A stretch of 64,000 nucleotides of DNA from Adiantum capillus-veneris (GCA_014529385.2 CM043944.1:178036240-178100239); one strand, 5' to 3'; positions 45,047 through 58,067 are shown, counted from the first letter of the stretch. Translations and numbers: made by a program. Notes: generated from the letters alone by a model not told the origin.

Positions 45047-45984
45047 TTACCTTTTCCTCAAAGGCGGAACTCCTTCCACTCCTCGTGGAGGTGGTCTTGC
45101 TCCATTTGGCCTTTGTAGAAGCCGTGGTTGTTGACTAGTTCCTTCACCTGCATTCATCACTGGGTAGTTCAAGTTAGGTCTCCCTGGATCCCCACGGGGC
45201 CTAGGACAATTATACATCCCATGTCCAGACTCTCCACAATTCCAACATTGCAAGACTCTCCTAGGTCGTGGTGGCTCTCGCTCTTCTGACTTGTTTGCTT
45301 GTCCCTTGGGACCTACAGTTTGTGCAAGGTGAATTGACAAGCTGCTTAAAGATTCATTTAACTTCTCAATCACTTCCGCCGTTACCTCAGGAAGCTCCCT
45401 AGGTGTTGATGCTTGTGACTTACCTTTGGGTCTAAGACCTTCTATTGGAACCTCTCCCCTTAAGCACTTGAGTTTCCTATATTTCTCAGCAGCCCTAGTT
45501 TCAGCTGCATCAAAGGTAGCAGGTGCACCCACCTCAACTTTTACCTTAAGGTCAAGAAAGAGTCCGGCTATGAACCTCTCCTTCTTTAGGAACTCTGCAC
45601 CATCACCAGGGTTAGCAACATTTCTCACCCATACAGCCCAAAGATGTAGAAACTCTTGCTTGTACAAGTAGTAGTCATCTAAGTCTGTTTGTTTGTGAGA
45701 AACAATGTCTTGCCATAGATTTTGAGTGTTTTGAGGATCAAATAAGTATCTCTTGAAATGATTGACAGCTTCCGTGTAATTCCCTTTAACTTCCTCAGGC
45801 AAAGAGTCAAACCAAGTGCTAGCATCTTTCCTAAGGACCACCTCAAACATCTCTACACGTTCTTGATCAGTTACTATCCTCTTGATACGACAAGACATCT
45901 TGAATTTTCTAAAAATAATTCTGCATCCTCTCCAGGCTCTCCAAAGAAAAGAGGATATCCGGACATTTGGCGTTGGGCCTCCAT
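45047..45984 (-). pseudogene. Gag of Tat-type gypsy element, frameshifted
   Basis: The likely start is ATG at 45984 (MEAQRQMSGYPLFFGEPG). A frame change near 45905 leads into the long frame that ends at 45047. That part carries the gag core (FEVVLRKDASTWFDSLP, NHFKRYLFDPQN, FIAGLFLDLK) and one CCHC knuckle, CWNCGESGHGMYNC. The end is Pro/Arg-rich. Gag would form particles and bind the RNA. Apart from the single frame change the frame is clean. Confidence 0.8.
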
Positions 45985-46583
45985 TGAATTAGCTTCAAAG
46001 TGGCAACACGTTTTTGTTTTTGTTTTTTTTTTTTTTAAGATTTACACAGTAATATTTTCTAAATTGAAATCTATTCTACAACAAAATAAAAATGTTCACA
46101 TCAAATGACCTATGATAATCAATAAGAGGCAGGATGACAGGGTTTGGTGACGCCATAATTTCTCCTACTCTTTGGGCACCAAACATGAACACCATACGTT
46201 GTTGAAAATAGATTTTTCTACTAATTGCAATGTTTATTTTTAATGTGTGGAGTGAAATGAAAGGGGAAAACCTCTATTCCTGGGCCATTATCCATTGTCT
46301 ATGCATGACCTAATGCTTAAAACAAAACAAAAATATAGACATCCAAACTAAGGTCGTATCTAATGAGAGGCAAAATAAAAGGATTTACTGAAGCGTTTAT
46401 CTCGGCCAACCTAAGAGGGCCCAAAATTCTACGAATTACTCGCTGAAATTGCAACTTAGTACTAAAAATTATGTGTATCTTTTGCCTTGCAATGGGAATG
46501 AATGGATCATACAAATTTTCGTGATTCATGCAAACTACTTGACTATGCTAAAGGTTGATCCTACACAAAAATACCCAAGCCCT
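45985..46583. other. Leader of Tat-type element
   Basis: AT-rich, non-coding. Contains a T-rich tract (46013-46037). No gene is seen on either strand. Confidence 0.5.
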
Positions 46584-46600
46584 CCTCCGTGGGGGCACCA
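46584..46600 (-). promoter_or_regulatory. Primer-binding site of Tat-type element
   Basis: TGGTGCCCCCACGGAGG on the minus strand, 4 nt inside the 5' LTR. It begins with the obligatory TGG; I cannot assign the tRNA with certainty. Confidence 0.55.
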
Positions 46601-46604
46601 AAAT

Positions 46605-47640
46605 TGAGGCCGCCCGGGGCGGGCAACAAGAAAGGCGACCTCAAAACACCCCTCAAGGCTCTCGTGCTGCTCAATTGGGGGTGGGGCAACCACAAGCACA
46701 ACAAAACAAGAAATCCAAAGCCAAACCCAAACAAGATAGGGGCACCACCTAGTTATGGTATGCGAACTAGGACGCAAGAGAGATTTTGGCACAACCAAGA
46801 AGATGCACCACACAACACACACAAGCAACCTCACCCCAAGACACACACAAAATGGACCAGAGAGAGCTAGAGCAAAGGGAAGAGAGAGAGAAGAGGATCT
46901 TGCATAATACCTTATTTGTGACTTGCAAATGGAGACGGTTCGTTATGATGCTATCTTAGAACTTGTACAAAACTCACTCAATGCTTAGCGATTGCTAAAC
47001 ATTTCCAAAACACACACACTGTCTTAGGGTGTGGGAGACCTCTCACCACAATACCCTCTTACAATGGACACAAAATTGGCAATGAAAAACACACTAAAAC
47101 ACATTCTAAAATCAAGTTCAACCGATAGAAACTCAAAATACACAAGTCACCTTGAATTCACGAAACCGTATTGCACAAATGGAAGGACGAAGATTCAAAC
47201 ATCGAATCAAGCCTTTGATGCACCAAACCTCAATATATTGATGATGAAGGAGCATGTACAATAGTGGTTTTGAGATTTGTGGAACTCACGCTCTCTCACT
47301 TGCAATGTGTAGCTTGAAAGCTTCTCTCACACCAAGAGTGAAGCTCACAAAGTGGTTGCTACACCTAAGTCTCTCCTCACGCATAGAGTGTTGGGGTGCT
47401 ATGTGAGATATTGGAGGTTGTTTCACAAGAAGAAGAGGGGCCTATTTATAGGTTGGAGACCCCTCATTAATATTATTGGAAATCCTAATTTAAAAGCTAA
47501 CAAATTAGGATTATGATTTTTTTCAGAATATCAAAACATTGCGGGCCTTCTTTGTCTACTTGAGTCATGGATGTGGGCTCAAAAGAGAGCATTATTGATG
47601 GTAGATAAGGTGAAAGTAGATTTTTAAGGAAGGGGAGAGT

Positions 47641-47702
<62 letters not shown>

Positions 47703-49271
47703 CTATGCACATCTTTTGAGGTGAGGTGTCAGTAATCACTAGAAAGTTAATGATGTATTTACAATGGGTAGAATGAGGTGGATTGTTGAAGTAAGATGGT
47801 TGAATGAAGTGAGGAAATCCTTGTGATGGTGAAGCTTGAAGAAGTTTTTGACTTACTTTTGTAGGTTCCCAAAATGACTATCGATCTTCTTCTTTGTCTT
47901 CTCTTCTTTACGCCACCGCCGCCAAGCTTGATTACCGCGATGAAAATGGCAATTCCATTGATGAGATCTCTTAATTTGCAGAGGTTAAGCATGGTACACA
48001 TGCTGAATTTTATGTATATAGAGAAGGGGTAAGACGGAATTGTACTTTGGAAGTAATAGAGAGAGGCATAGAGATGGTGTATGTACATGGAGAGCTCATA
48101 TGAGAGCTATGGAAGTAAGAGGAGAGGTTAATGGTGAAGAAGGTGAGAGAAACCATTGAAGGTGCAGGTTTGAGTGAGAGATTGAGAGGAATGAGTGTGT
48201 GTGTGTGTGTGTGTAGAAGTGTGGAAAGAGGTGAGAGAAGACTATGGGCTACTTGTGAGAAAAGTGGGCAGACTGGGGTCTACTAAAAAAATTGTAGCTC
48301 ACCAGTGGTTGCTCCAAAAATCACCAAAAGTTTTGAGGTGATTATTCAGCTATTGCTCCACGTTTTCTCTTTCGACCACCCCTCCAAATTCAGAGTGGAG
48401 ATGGGTGCCAAAATTCTCACCAAAAAGCCTATTTTTTATGCCTGCAAAAGTCTTTTAGTTGCCCCCTCCTTTGTTGAATTTGTACAATGCATCCAAGAGT
48501 GAGCCCCTCCTTTGTCATATCATAATACAAAGCATGCAAGTTGCCCTTTACACATGCATGGAGGAGGATTATTGGTGAATAAAGCAATATATACATGGTG
48601 GGACTAGTGTATGGACTATGCATGGATTTTAGCTCAATGAGCACATGGTGTTAGAATAATGAGTAAAAATAATTTTAAAAAATGGAGAGATTATGGATAT
48701 GGAAAGATATTGGAATCATATGATATGGTCTCTCTTTGTATTATTTTGGGTGAAAAAGAAAAAAGTATGCAAGTAAATAATATAATAAACGTAACTAAGA
48801 GTGTAGAAATAAATTTTTGTTTTCACAAGGGTGAAGGTGAAAATGTGGAGGTGATTTATATAAAAGAAAAATATGAGGTTAGAGTATGTACACATTGGCA
48901 AAGATATACTTATGGTGTAAGAGGATGAAAGAAGGCATACATAGGTTTAATAAAACACACACCTAAGTATAAATATTTAGATAAAATACCAAAATAATTA
49001 TTAAAAATCTCTATATTTAGGCCATATATACAATGAAATATTTACACACAAAGAGGTCATAATATACTTTTATTTTTATTTTTTATTTTTTTTAGCTCAA
49101 CTAGCCTAGTGACTAGCTAGCTGAGGGTTTTAAGAAGATATGGGAAAAGCCCCCTAACTTACACACGCCTATGTACAATGAAAAGGTAAGAATAGCCACA
49201 GTGTTTAGGTGATTTTGGTAGGGTGGGGTAACTCACTATAGTAATTTCGGAGAGCCAAAAAATGGCTATCA
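46605..49271 (-). repeat. 5' LTR of Tat-type element
   Basis: 2667 bp; ends TGATAGCC..CCTCA on the minus strand. It differs from its partner by a shorter GA tract, an extra CCCCTCATTAATATTA-like insertion (about 47460) and loss of about 45 bp near 47730. The rest is nearly identical by eye. Confidence 0.88.
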
Positions 49272-49275
49272 GTAT

Positions 49276-49560
49276 CATGCAGCCCAAAAGCAGGACAGTG
49301 CATGTGGTTCAATGCGTCTTTCAAAAAGGTCATCTGCACATGGTATTCGAAAAAGCATGTGTACCTATCCTTCAGCCTCCTGCAACAGAATGGCTTTAAC
49401 ATATCAAACATCCTCATGCCAATGTTTCAATCTGGATGTTTTTTTGTTTGAATCTTTGAAAGAGCTCAACTTGCAATATCCATATTTGATCAGTATGTTT
49501 ACTAGGATAAATAATCCAAACAGGACTATACGCATTGCTTCTTAATGCATCCACCATAGG
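49276..49560 (-). pseudogene. DDE-type transposase, middle part
   Basis: Right of the Tat insertion the minus strand encodes DMLKPFCCRRLKDRYTCFF, then EYHVQMTFLKDALNHMHCP. This is the C..YH..(M)..L...LN pattern between the N-terminal region and the catalytic core of this transposase family. Another frame upstream gives SSFKDSNKKTSRLKHWHEDV, so a frame change lies near 49417. It joins across the retroelement to the segment starting at 38538. Confidence 0.5.
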
Positions 49561-51041
49561 AATGAATTGGTGTGTTAAACATCACATTGTGTGGTCCTAA
49601 CATGCATGTAACTGGGTATAACATTGTATACTAAGCATGCATGCTAGTTAGCATACTCAGCATGCTCAATATGCTAACTAGCATAGCTGAGTATGCTAAC
49701 TAGAATACTAGCCGTGCTAACAAGCACAATCACTCTGTAGTGTAGCATACGAGACATACTCATCAGCATGCTAGCTAGCATGCTGAGTATGCTAACTAGC
49801 ATGCTGAGTTAGCATACTAGTTGTGCTAACTAGCATACTCATCAACATACTAGTTAGCATACTCATTAGCATGCTGAGTATGCTAACAAGCACAATCAGT
49901 GTGTAGTTTAGCATACGAGGCATACTCGTCAGCATGCTAGTTAGCATGCTGAGTATGCTAGTTAGCAGAGCTGAATATGCTAACTAGCATACTAACTGTG
50001 CTAACAAGCATAATCAGTGTGTAATTTAGCATATGAGTCATTGTTAACCACATGAATGTGTGATAAGAAGAATAGAAGGTATGCTAACTAGCATACATAT
50101 TGTGTTAACCAGCACAGTTATTATGTTGAACAACATAGCCAGCACACTACAAATGCTAACTAGCATAAATCACCTTACCCGTTATGCTACTTAGCATTCT
50201 CGATTGTGCTAACTAGCATACTCATGAGCATGCTAGTTAGCATGCTGATTATGCTAGTTAGCATAGTTGACAAGCATAAACCAGCTTACCCGTTATGCTA
50301 CTTAGCATTCTTAGTTGTGATAACTAGCATACTCAGCATGCTAGTTAGCTAGCTGAGTATGCTTACTAACATGATATATTGCAAGTTAGCACAGCTGAGT
50401 ATGCTAACTAAGATACTAGCTGTGCTAACAAGCAAAATCAGTGTGTAGTTTAACATATGAGTCATGGTTAACCAGACAAAGTGTGCTAAGAAGAATAGAA
50501 GGTATGCTAACTAGCATACATATTGTGTTAACCAGCACACTTGTTATGTTGAATAGCTTAGCCAGCACACTAGCATAAAAGGTGTTAAAGTAGCATACAT
50601 ATTGTGCTAACCAGCGTAGTCCTCAAGATCACTAGGCATGCTAACTAGCAGAAGATTTATGTTGAACACCATACCCACCATACAGGAATGCTAACTAGCA
50701 TATACCATAAACCAGCTTATCCATTATGCTAGTTAGCATACTACAAAAGGTAGCTAGCATACTCATTGTGTCAAAGAACATACAGAGCATGCTAATTAGC
50801 ATAATAGGTATGCTAACTAGCATAAAGGGTGTTATAGTATCTTACTTATTGTGCTAGACATCATACTTATCATGCTAAACAACATACCCAACATACTAGG
50901 AGTGAGACTATACTAGCTAGCACACATGCTAGGTGGCATACATAGCATAACATATTGTGATAATTAGCATGCTCTGTATGCTAGGTAGATTACTAGCATG
51001 CTAGAATGCATAAGGTATGGCGCAAGTATGTCATTGATCAC
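49561..51041. repeat. Array of TATGCTAACTAGCATA-type repeats in a probable intron
   Basis: From about 49620 to 50990, words GCTAACTAGCAT, GCTAGTTAGCAT and close variants recur at irregular distances of 20-45 bp, in both orientations because the core is near-palindromic. It lies between two transposase blocks. The right block ends in DESQ at 51042 followed by GTGATCAATG, a plausible donor on the minus strand. The array is more degenerate and less regular than the one at 20520-21560. Confidence 0.75.
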
Positions 51042-51635
51042 CTGAGACTCATCCAGGAGGTGCACAAGGTGTTTTATGTAGCTTTTCCTTCCCACTCTCT
51101 TCTGACAAACATCCTTCTTGTTGGGTGAAATACAAGTCTCCTCTGTCCAAAATGTGTAGACCAATTCCTTAATTTTATCTGTGATAGGGGTATGATGGTG
51201 TTGCTTGTGACATCCAGCCAATGAAAACACTCGAGCATTGACACCAAACTTCACCTGCGGTGATTTTGCTTTGAACAAGCTGCGATAGTTGACTTTTAGG
51301 ACCCTGGAGGCAATAGGCATGTTTTCCTTTGAATCTATCATCATCTGCAATGCTGCATTCTTCAAAAACAGCTCCTCGGTAGAAGTTGGCTGCTTGATGA
51401 TAGCTAGTGTGTTGCAGACATTGAAGACAATTGCACTCTGCACAGCATCCTCCTCCTCTAAAGACTCATCACCAATTGCCAGAACAAGCGGATGTTGACC
51501 AACAAGATTCCATGTTTCACACTTTGCTTCTTTGTTGAGACCTTCAGTCCTGCTCTTGAAAGCTTTCACAATCTCGAAGGAGATTTTCCTTTTCTTCTCA
51601 TCGTCGACAGCATGATGTCCTCGTTTAGTTGTCAT
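51042..51635 (-). pseudogene. DDE-type transposase, N-terminal exon
   Basis: From ATG 51635 (MTTKRGHHAVDDEKKRK), 198 open residues to a GT donor at 51041. The middle is hydrophilic and without a known motif. The end, KELVYTFWTEETCISPNKKD and VGRKSYIKHLVHLL, matches my memory of the segment (FY.R.DISR..PGKKD) ahead of the catalytic domain in this family. With the parts at 49276-49560 and 36827-38538 it forms one gene. This exon is intact, but the gene as a whole is broken. Confidence 0.5.
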
Positions 51636-52249
<614 letters not shown>

Positions 52250-52315
52250 TGCTTATACCCATACACAATGGGGAAGGAATAGACAAGGTGTTTGTAGGTC
52301 AATTCAATTTTGCAG

Positions 52316-53534
52316 GTTCTGGCCTTATGTACCAAACGAGTGTATAGGACATACGAGGGCGTCTGTGCAGATATGGCTATGGGCCGTTTTGGAATGATCC
52401 TAGGGGAGCCACCCAGTTGTATGGGCAACCGGGACATGCTATGGCGAACCATAGATGATGAGCGCATATCTGGAATTTTCATGTGCAATCTCGGTGTTGA
52501 GAAGAAGATGACGAAAGATCTAGAGTCTAAAATCAACCGATTTTGCATGCTTCACAATCCAGTCATGCAGAAGTGGATCTCACAATATGAGGATGCAAAG
52601 CAAGAGCGACAAAGGGCAAGAATCGAGTGGAGACGGGGAAGACGACCATCGATGCACTATCCGACGGGTCTAGAGAGTCTACCAACATTCATGAGCTTAA
52701 GATGGTTGCACAACCAACTGAAAAGCGCACAACAGTGCAGTGAAGAAGTGACTGAGGAAGAGTGGGAGTACTCTAGGGGTTACGCGACCAAGGTAAGTTT
52801 GCAATGTATGACTAGTAACTTTTTAGATGTTTGAACGGCCACTCATAATATTTGTTGGTTGTAGTATAAGTCATACACAGCAGCATGGTGTAAAGGTCGA
52901 CATTTTAGTGCAGTCTAGTCGACGACGGTCCTCTGATGCAGATCCTGTGGTGGTGGGCTACAAGAGATTTTCAGGATCGATTATAGAGGATTTTTTGTCG
53001 ACTTGTTCGACGTGCAATGGTTCAAGATAATCATGGAGGGTCGCAACTCTACTGTGCGTAGAGGAGACTCTGGTTTTCTTGAGGTGGATTCAACTAAGAA
53101 ATGGACTGACCTAAGAGACACTTTCGTACTACCCGAGCATTGTGAACAAGTAAGTATGTAAATAGTTAGTGTGTGTTTTAACATTTATGTGCTTGGAAGC
53201 TCTCATGTAAGTTATGTGGCTCTGGCAGGTGATATTTCATCCCACAAAGTCTGCATCAAACTGGTGGTACGTCATAGAGGTAGCCCCTCGTAGTGCACGG
53301 ACGTATGAAGGCTACCATGTGCCAATCACAGCGGCATCAATGGAGGAGATCGGAGAAGATGCCCAGTCAGAAGCCGTGGAGGTGGTGCCAGACGAACATC
53401 AAGCTGCTACTCTCTATGAGGTGCATGCAGAGGATCTACAAAATGAAACAGAGGACATCTGTTTAAACGGAGAGCTCTATATAGATATAGGAAGTTATGC
53501 TGAGCTATGCGAGGATGAGAGAGAGATCTCTTAA
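52316..53534 (+). pseudogene. CACTA large transposase, C-terminal part, disrupted
   Basis: A first exon (52316-52792, after TTTTGCAG) encodes VLALCTKRVYRTYEGVC, a linker with QERQRARIEWRRGRR, and the start of the DUF4216-type region (EYSRGYATK). After a GTAAGT intron (52793-52864) comes YKSYTAAWCKGRHFSA, then TAG at about 52916. The next frame gives RRRSSDADPVVVGYKRF and a third gives DYRGFFVDLFDVQWFKI, so two frameshifts are needed. Intron 53150-53228 (GTAAGT..GGCAG) leads to the last exon, 53229-53534, which matches the piece at 1-299. No catalytic DDE part is present. An inactive relic. Confidence 0.75.
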
Positions 53535-53848
53535 AGCCATAAATACTGTATTTGAACAAGTGTGCTCCGTTTTGTAAATTCAGAGTTATACACTTGCCTC
53601 TTTCATCACTCAAGTTGAATAGAAGAAGAACACTTTCTATTGCTGCTAGCCTTTGAACATTCCAAAGCTACAAGCACTGGAGTCTTCTTGTACGATTCTC
53701 TAGATCTTTAAGTATTTGCATCATTACGTCATTGCATCATTGTATTTATATGCGTCATTGCGTCATTGTATTTAATGGTCTTTGCATCCACTCCAGGTAC
53801 GTATGCTCTAGGTATGTTCTCATTAGCAGAGACGACGAGCACCTCCTC

Positions 53849-53881
<33 letters not shown>

Positions 53882-53947
53882 CTTGTCCATGTTTTCTACT
53901 CCATTCACTCAATATTAAGTTTAAATGTTCGTGTGTTTAATGCAGGT
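53535..53947 (+). other. Spacer between the two CACTA genes
   Basis: Corresponds to 300-520 of the first copy but is longer. It includes ATTGCTGCTAGCCTTTG and a CT tract (53848-53876) absent there. It ends in the acceptor TAATGCAG just before ATG 53948, so part is probably a 5'UTR intron. Confidence 0.5.
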
Positions 53948-55266
53948 ATGGATGCTGATGAGTTTATTTCTTCTTTGTCACCCCAGCAGAGACAGTGGTA
54001 CGTGGAGCGTCATCTCTCAGGCGCACCATCACGTGTTCCTACTCCATCCGCACCTCCCTCTGTTTCGGAGTCCTCACCACACTCTAAAGCTTCGGTGTCG
54101 ACTAGACAATCTTCACACTCGTCTAGGCAGCGACGCTCTAGTGGTGGTGGTGGTGGTGGTGGCAGTTGTTGTGGGGGTGGTGCCACCGATGCTTCGACAC
54201 CGCCTCGTGTTTTACGAGGCTCTTTACCCTCCCCTTCTTTGCCCGTCCCCACACCAGCCACGGAATCGCCATCAACACCAGGTTTTGCGCGGCTGAGTGC
54301 CGTTCTCCACAGCTACACACCACCAGCTACTCCTCCAGAGTCACTCCAGTGGACACTCCTCGCTTCGGGGCTCAGACTCCAATGGAGACACCTGGTGTCC
54401 GTACCCTCGTTGACATGCCGCTAGAGACCCCTGTCGAGACACCCAGGTTCACGCGTCAACGGCGAGAGGGATTCCCTTACTCCATCGACTTCAGCGACGG
54501 CATCATCTTGGATCATGACGGCAAGAAGGTGATTTCGCGCATGCGTGGTCTTTGCTCTCAGGTGTTAAGACACTACATACTAAACACCTGGAGTGAAGTA
54601 CCGAATGAATTAAAAGATAGAGTCATCAGCATGCTTCATGACGAGTTTCCCGTTCCAACACGAGATGACCGCGTCAATGAAGATGTGATGAAGGTTCGAA
54701 TGCGTGAATATTGCAAGCATAAGAGTTCCGAAGTGCAAAAAGCAATCAAGCATGGATGGAACAGACCAGATTGGCTATCCAAAGAAGATTGGAAGCATGC
54801 AAAGAAAGAAGTGCATGAGAATCCCGACAAGTGGAAGCAACAAAAGCAGGCAGCCAGAGCGCAAGTAGAGGCAGGGACCTCGCACCACTTGGGGAGCGGC
54901 AGGTGGGCATCATTTGAGGCCGATTTTGTAAGTGTTTTCGCATCTATGTTCGATAGTTTAGGGTTTATGGTATTTGAAATTCTGACATAATGGATTCTTT
55001 GTATGTTTTGATAGTGGTCGTTTACAGGACGTGATCCCACTCCTTACAAGCATGAGTACGCAGGCAGGAAGGGCTTAAACGCCCTTATAGACATTCTCAC
55101 TTCTTGCGGCGGCATGGTTAGTATTAGGGTTTATTCTTTTCTATTTATTGTATTGTTTTATAAACGTCATTCGCTATATGTTTCTACTTACAAAAAGCTA
55201 TCTTATTGTTTTTTTTTGCAGAATCCGATAGATACGCCGTGTGGACGCGATGAGACGTCTGATTAG
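53948..55266 (+). pseudogene. CACTA second gene (Transposase_24-like), frameshifted copy
   Basis: ATG 53948 (MDADEFISSLSPQQRQW) corresponds to the ATG at 521. One base is missing near 54338-54341 relative to the first copy, so the frame closes at 54424. The following frame holds the C-terminal half (VTPVDTPRFGAQTP.., HHLGSGRWASFEADF) up to the donor after 54927. Exons 55015-55116 and 55222-55266 match the first copy, with the same DETSD end, and all splice sites are kept. Only the single-base loss disables it. Confidence 0.8.
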
Positions 55267-55634
55267 ATGACGTCAGTTTAGCCATAGCTAGATAGCATTA
55301 GTTTCTTTTTGTCCTAGCTTATGTATCATGAGACCATGTAACTATGTATTTTTGAAAACCATGTATATTTTTTAAATAATGACATTGGTTTGTAACTATT
55401 ACATTTGCAATGATTAACAATCAAGTGATTTTGCTGCTGTGTACAATTTTCATTTATTTACTTCCATCAATTCACGCTTGTCATTTTTGTATCTTTATTT
55501 TGTAAACAATACGTACTATGGATGATGGAGTTAATGATTATATTGTGTTGTGGCTGACTATTTTGGGTCTATATTTACCTTTGTACTTTTTTTCAAAGGT
55601 AAACAGACCAATGAAACATTCAATATGGTTGATG

Positions 55635-55663
55635 GGTGGCAGGGCATTCAATGCCCTGCCACC
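55635..55663. repeat. Perfect 14-bp hairpin, second CACTA copy
   Basis: Identical to 2153-2181. Confidence 0.7.
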
Positions 55664-55679
55664 AATTTTTTTTAATCTC

Positions 55680-55891
55680 GGGCGTCGCTAAATTGTACAC
55701 TACAGCGTCGCTATCTATGGCCCTGCAGCGTCGCTATATAGCGACGCTGATAGAGAATGCGGTAGCGACGGCTATAGCAACTTTCTTGTATCGACGCTAA
55801 TAGTGACGCTTTTAGCGACGCCGGGGGTTTAAAAAACCAAATGTATTTCCGTCTCTATAAGCGTCACAAGAGCACACAACCTCTTGTAGTG
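55680..55891. repeat. Reduced subterminal repeats and 3' terminal repeat
   Basis: Fewer and more mutated GCGTCGCTAT / AGCGACGC units than in the first copy (about eight), then GAGCACACAACCTCTTGTAGTG to 55891. Confidence 0.75.
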
Positions 55892-57154
55892 GTAACTATC
55901 CATCCTTGCGCACTAAAAACGTTTAGAAAACTTCTTCATTTGGAAAGGAGTCCACCAGCGGTGGTTGTGCCCTCACATCTGTTAGGGGGGAAAAAGCGTT
56001 GCTTGAGGATACCTTAGCCCAATTTGTGGTAGTTATAGGGTCGAAATATTTATTTTTTTACTTTTAATACGTTGTCTCGTTTCCATTGCGAGACAGGACT
56101 AGGTCTTCTTCTAAGGCTATGGACCTAAGCCATTGTCAATGGTAAAGGTCTATTCCTTGGATTTTTCTTGTTTAGAGACTCTGATTTTTATCACACCTAG
56201 AGACCTATCAAGGATTCCATCCCGATCTTGATAGTGGCGGGTTGGGGACATCACACTTTTTTCCTCACCCGCTGGCAACTTGTCATTTGTAGCATGTTGA
56301 TTGCAGACAATTATTCATGGATGTATTGGGATTATTTGAAAGAATTTAAAACTTCTTTTCCTTCATTTTTGACAACAACTTCTTGGGATTTTTTCCCATG
56401 CTCTTATGGGTGGTGATTCCTTCAGTTCGAGAGTAATGCAATAACTATGTAAAGTCTCCCCCCTTTTCTCTGCTTCAACTCATACACAACTCAACATCTC
56501 TTGGGATTATTCTACAATAGAGGGAACAAGGTAGTGACAAAGGGTGTTGTGAACTACATAAATAGGATCAAAACTCTTGCCACCAACCACACTACATGAG
56601 CAACAATATAGAATTGTGGCTCCCATGTACTTGCAGCTTGGAGTCTCCTTCAAGGCCAACACTAGCTGCTAACCAGATTATCACGAATAGAGCAAGACCT
56701 TTTTCTCATAACCACCACCATCCACACCAAATGTATAGTTCTCTTTCTCTAATAACTCCAATCAAAACAAACTATTACAGTAGCTACGACCTTGATATTA
56801 TTTTTTAATGTTATTTCTCTTTTGTGTTGTACCCTATTGGCAAGCAACTCCATGAAATGTTATTCATTCGCACATAGCTGCATAAACTGTTACTCATTAA
56901 TGCATGAATTGTAGCATTACATTTATTCAATTCTATTGCACATCAATCAATCTCACCAGGCACCCCCTAGAGGACCTGACCAAACTCAATTATAATCAGA
57001 TGATAGTATCATCTTTGTTACTATTGTCGCTTTCTTATGACACATTGTTTGTCAAATTAGTCAACCATGTAAGTATAATATATAGTCAATACAACGGTAG
57101 GGCATAGAAGAGTTCATCATGAAAAATGATGGGAAAAATAATCACCATTTTTCC

Positions 57155-57296
57155 AAAAAAAAAGAAACAAAAAGAGACTCTGATAGAGACAAAGTTATGG
57201 CAATGATTATAACCCAAGGAATCCCCAACAATACTATGGCTGCAAGCATAAAGATATTTGATGTAAATGTTTTTGTGATGGCACAAATAGGCACAA

Positions 57297-57351
<55 letters not shown>

Positions 57352-57545
57352 CCAAATGTTGATGGTTCTCTTTAGAATGCTACTATAATGAAGCAATTTG
57401 CCCAAAAAAAAGAAACAAAAAGAGACTCTGACAAAGATAAAGAGTATGGAAATGACTATAACCCAAGGAGTCTCATACAAAACTAATGTTGCAAGCATAA
57501 ATCTATTTGATGTAGATATTTTTAGTAACAACACCGATTGTCACA
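57155..57545. repeat. Direct repeats flanking (CT)n
   Basis: AGAAACAAAAAGAGACTCTGA.. to GATGTA(A/G)AT.TTTTT occurs on both sides of 24 CT units, with substitutions and a few small indels. Confidence 0.75.
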
Positions 57546-57925
57546 AAATCTAATATCTAATCAACCCAAATGATTTTATCATATTAAATTGATCATTTAA
57601 TGTGGGAGAATAAATGAGAAAAAGCATTAGGATATAGACATGTGCTTATGGATCTATCTCAACACGGGACCAAGGTAAAAAGGTCCAAACGAGAGATGGT
57701 CTGTCAAAGAGTAATGCTACCTAATGGAGCTTGTAGACCTTAGGGTTAGATTTATTACAGACCTCCAAAGGTTAGTGTCAAAATTACTGAGACCTAGGAC
57801 CTTAAGCAAGATGGGCCTGACCTTGAGGTGGGAATCCTACCCAAACATGAGGTGCTTGTCGTACTTGCTGACTAAGGTGCTTAAGGTGTTTGTGGGAACC
57901 TTGTCCAAGCTTGAGGTTCTTTTCA

Positions 57926-58067
57926 TGCTTAAATGAATAAGATGCTTGAAATGTATAATTCAAACATGATCTCTCAAGAGGAATAAAAGATTATCATGCT
58001 TAAATGACTAAGGTGCTTTAAGTGTTCGATTCAAACATGATCTCTTAAGAAGCATAAAAGACACATG
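57926..58067. repeat. Tandem duplication of about 71 bp
   Basis: ATGCTTAAATGA.TAAG.TGCTT..ATTCAAACATGATCTCT.AAGA appears twice in direct order. Confidence 0.7.

Larger units (their letters stand above)
38539..49271 (-). mobile_element. Tat-type Ty3/gypsy LTR retrotransposon
   Basis: LTRs of 2.7 kb flank a 5.3-kb interior on the minus strand: primer-binding site, gag, RT, RNase H, second RNase H, integrase, polypurine tract. The element is flanked by GTAT at 38535-38538 and 49272-49275, a probable target duplication (4 bp visible; 5 is usual). Removing it joins a transposase frame: HD-T from the right flank to the CCNCVCNIC segment on the left. The dual RNase H places it near the Tat/Ogre lineage. 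Gag and pol carry stops and frameshifts, yet the LTRs are still very similar. Confidence 0.88.
52250..55891 (+). mobile_element. CACTA (En/Spm) transposon, 5'-truncated second copy
   Basis: Same gene order and 3' end as the copy at 1-2482: transposase C-terminal part, second gene, hairpin, reduced subterminal repeats, end CTCTTGTAGTG at 55891. GTA follows. The catalytic half of the transposase and the 5' terminus are absent; the left limit near 52200-52250 is set only by loss of recognisable sequence. Confidence 0.85.
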
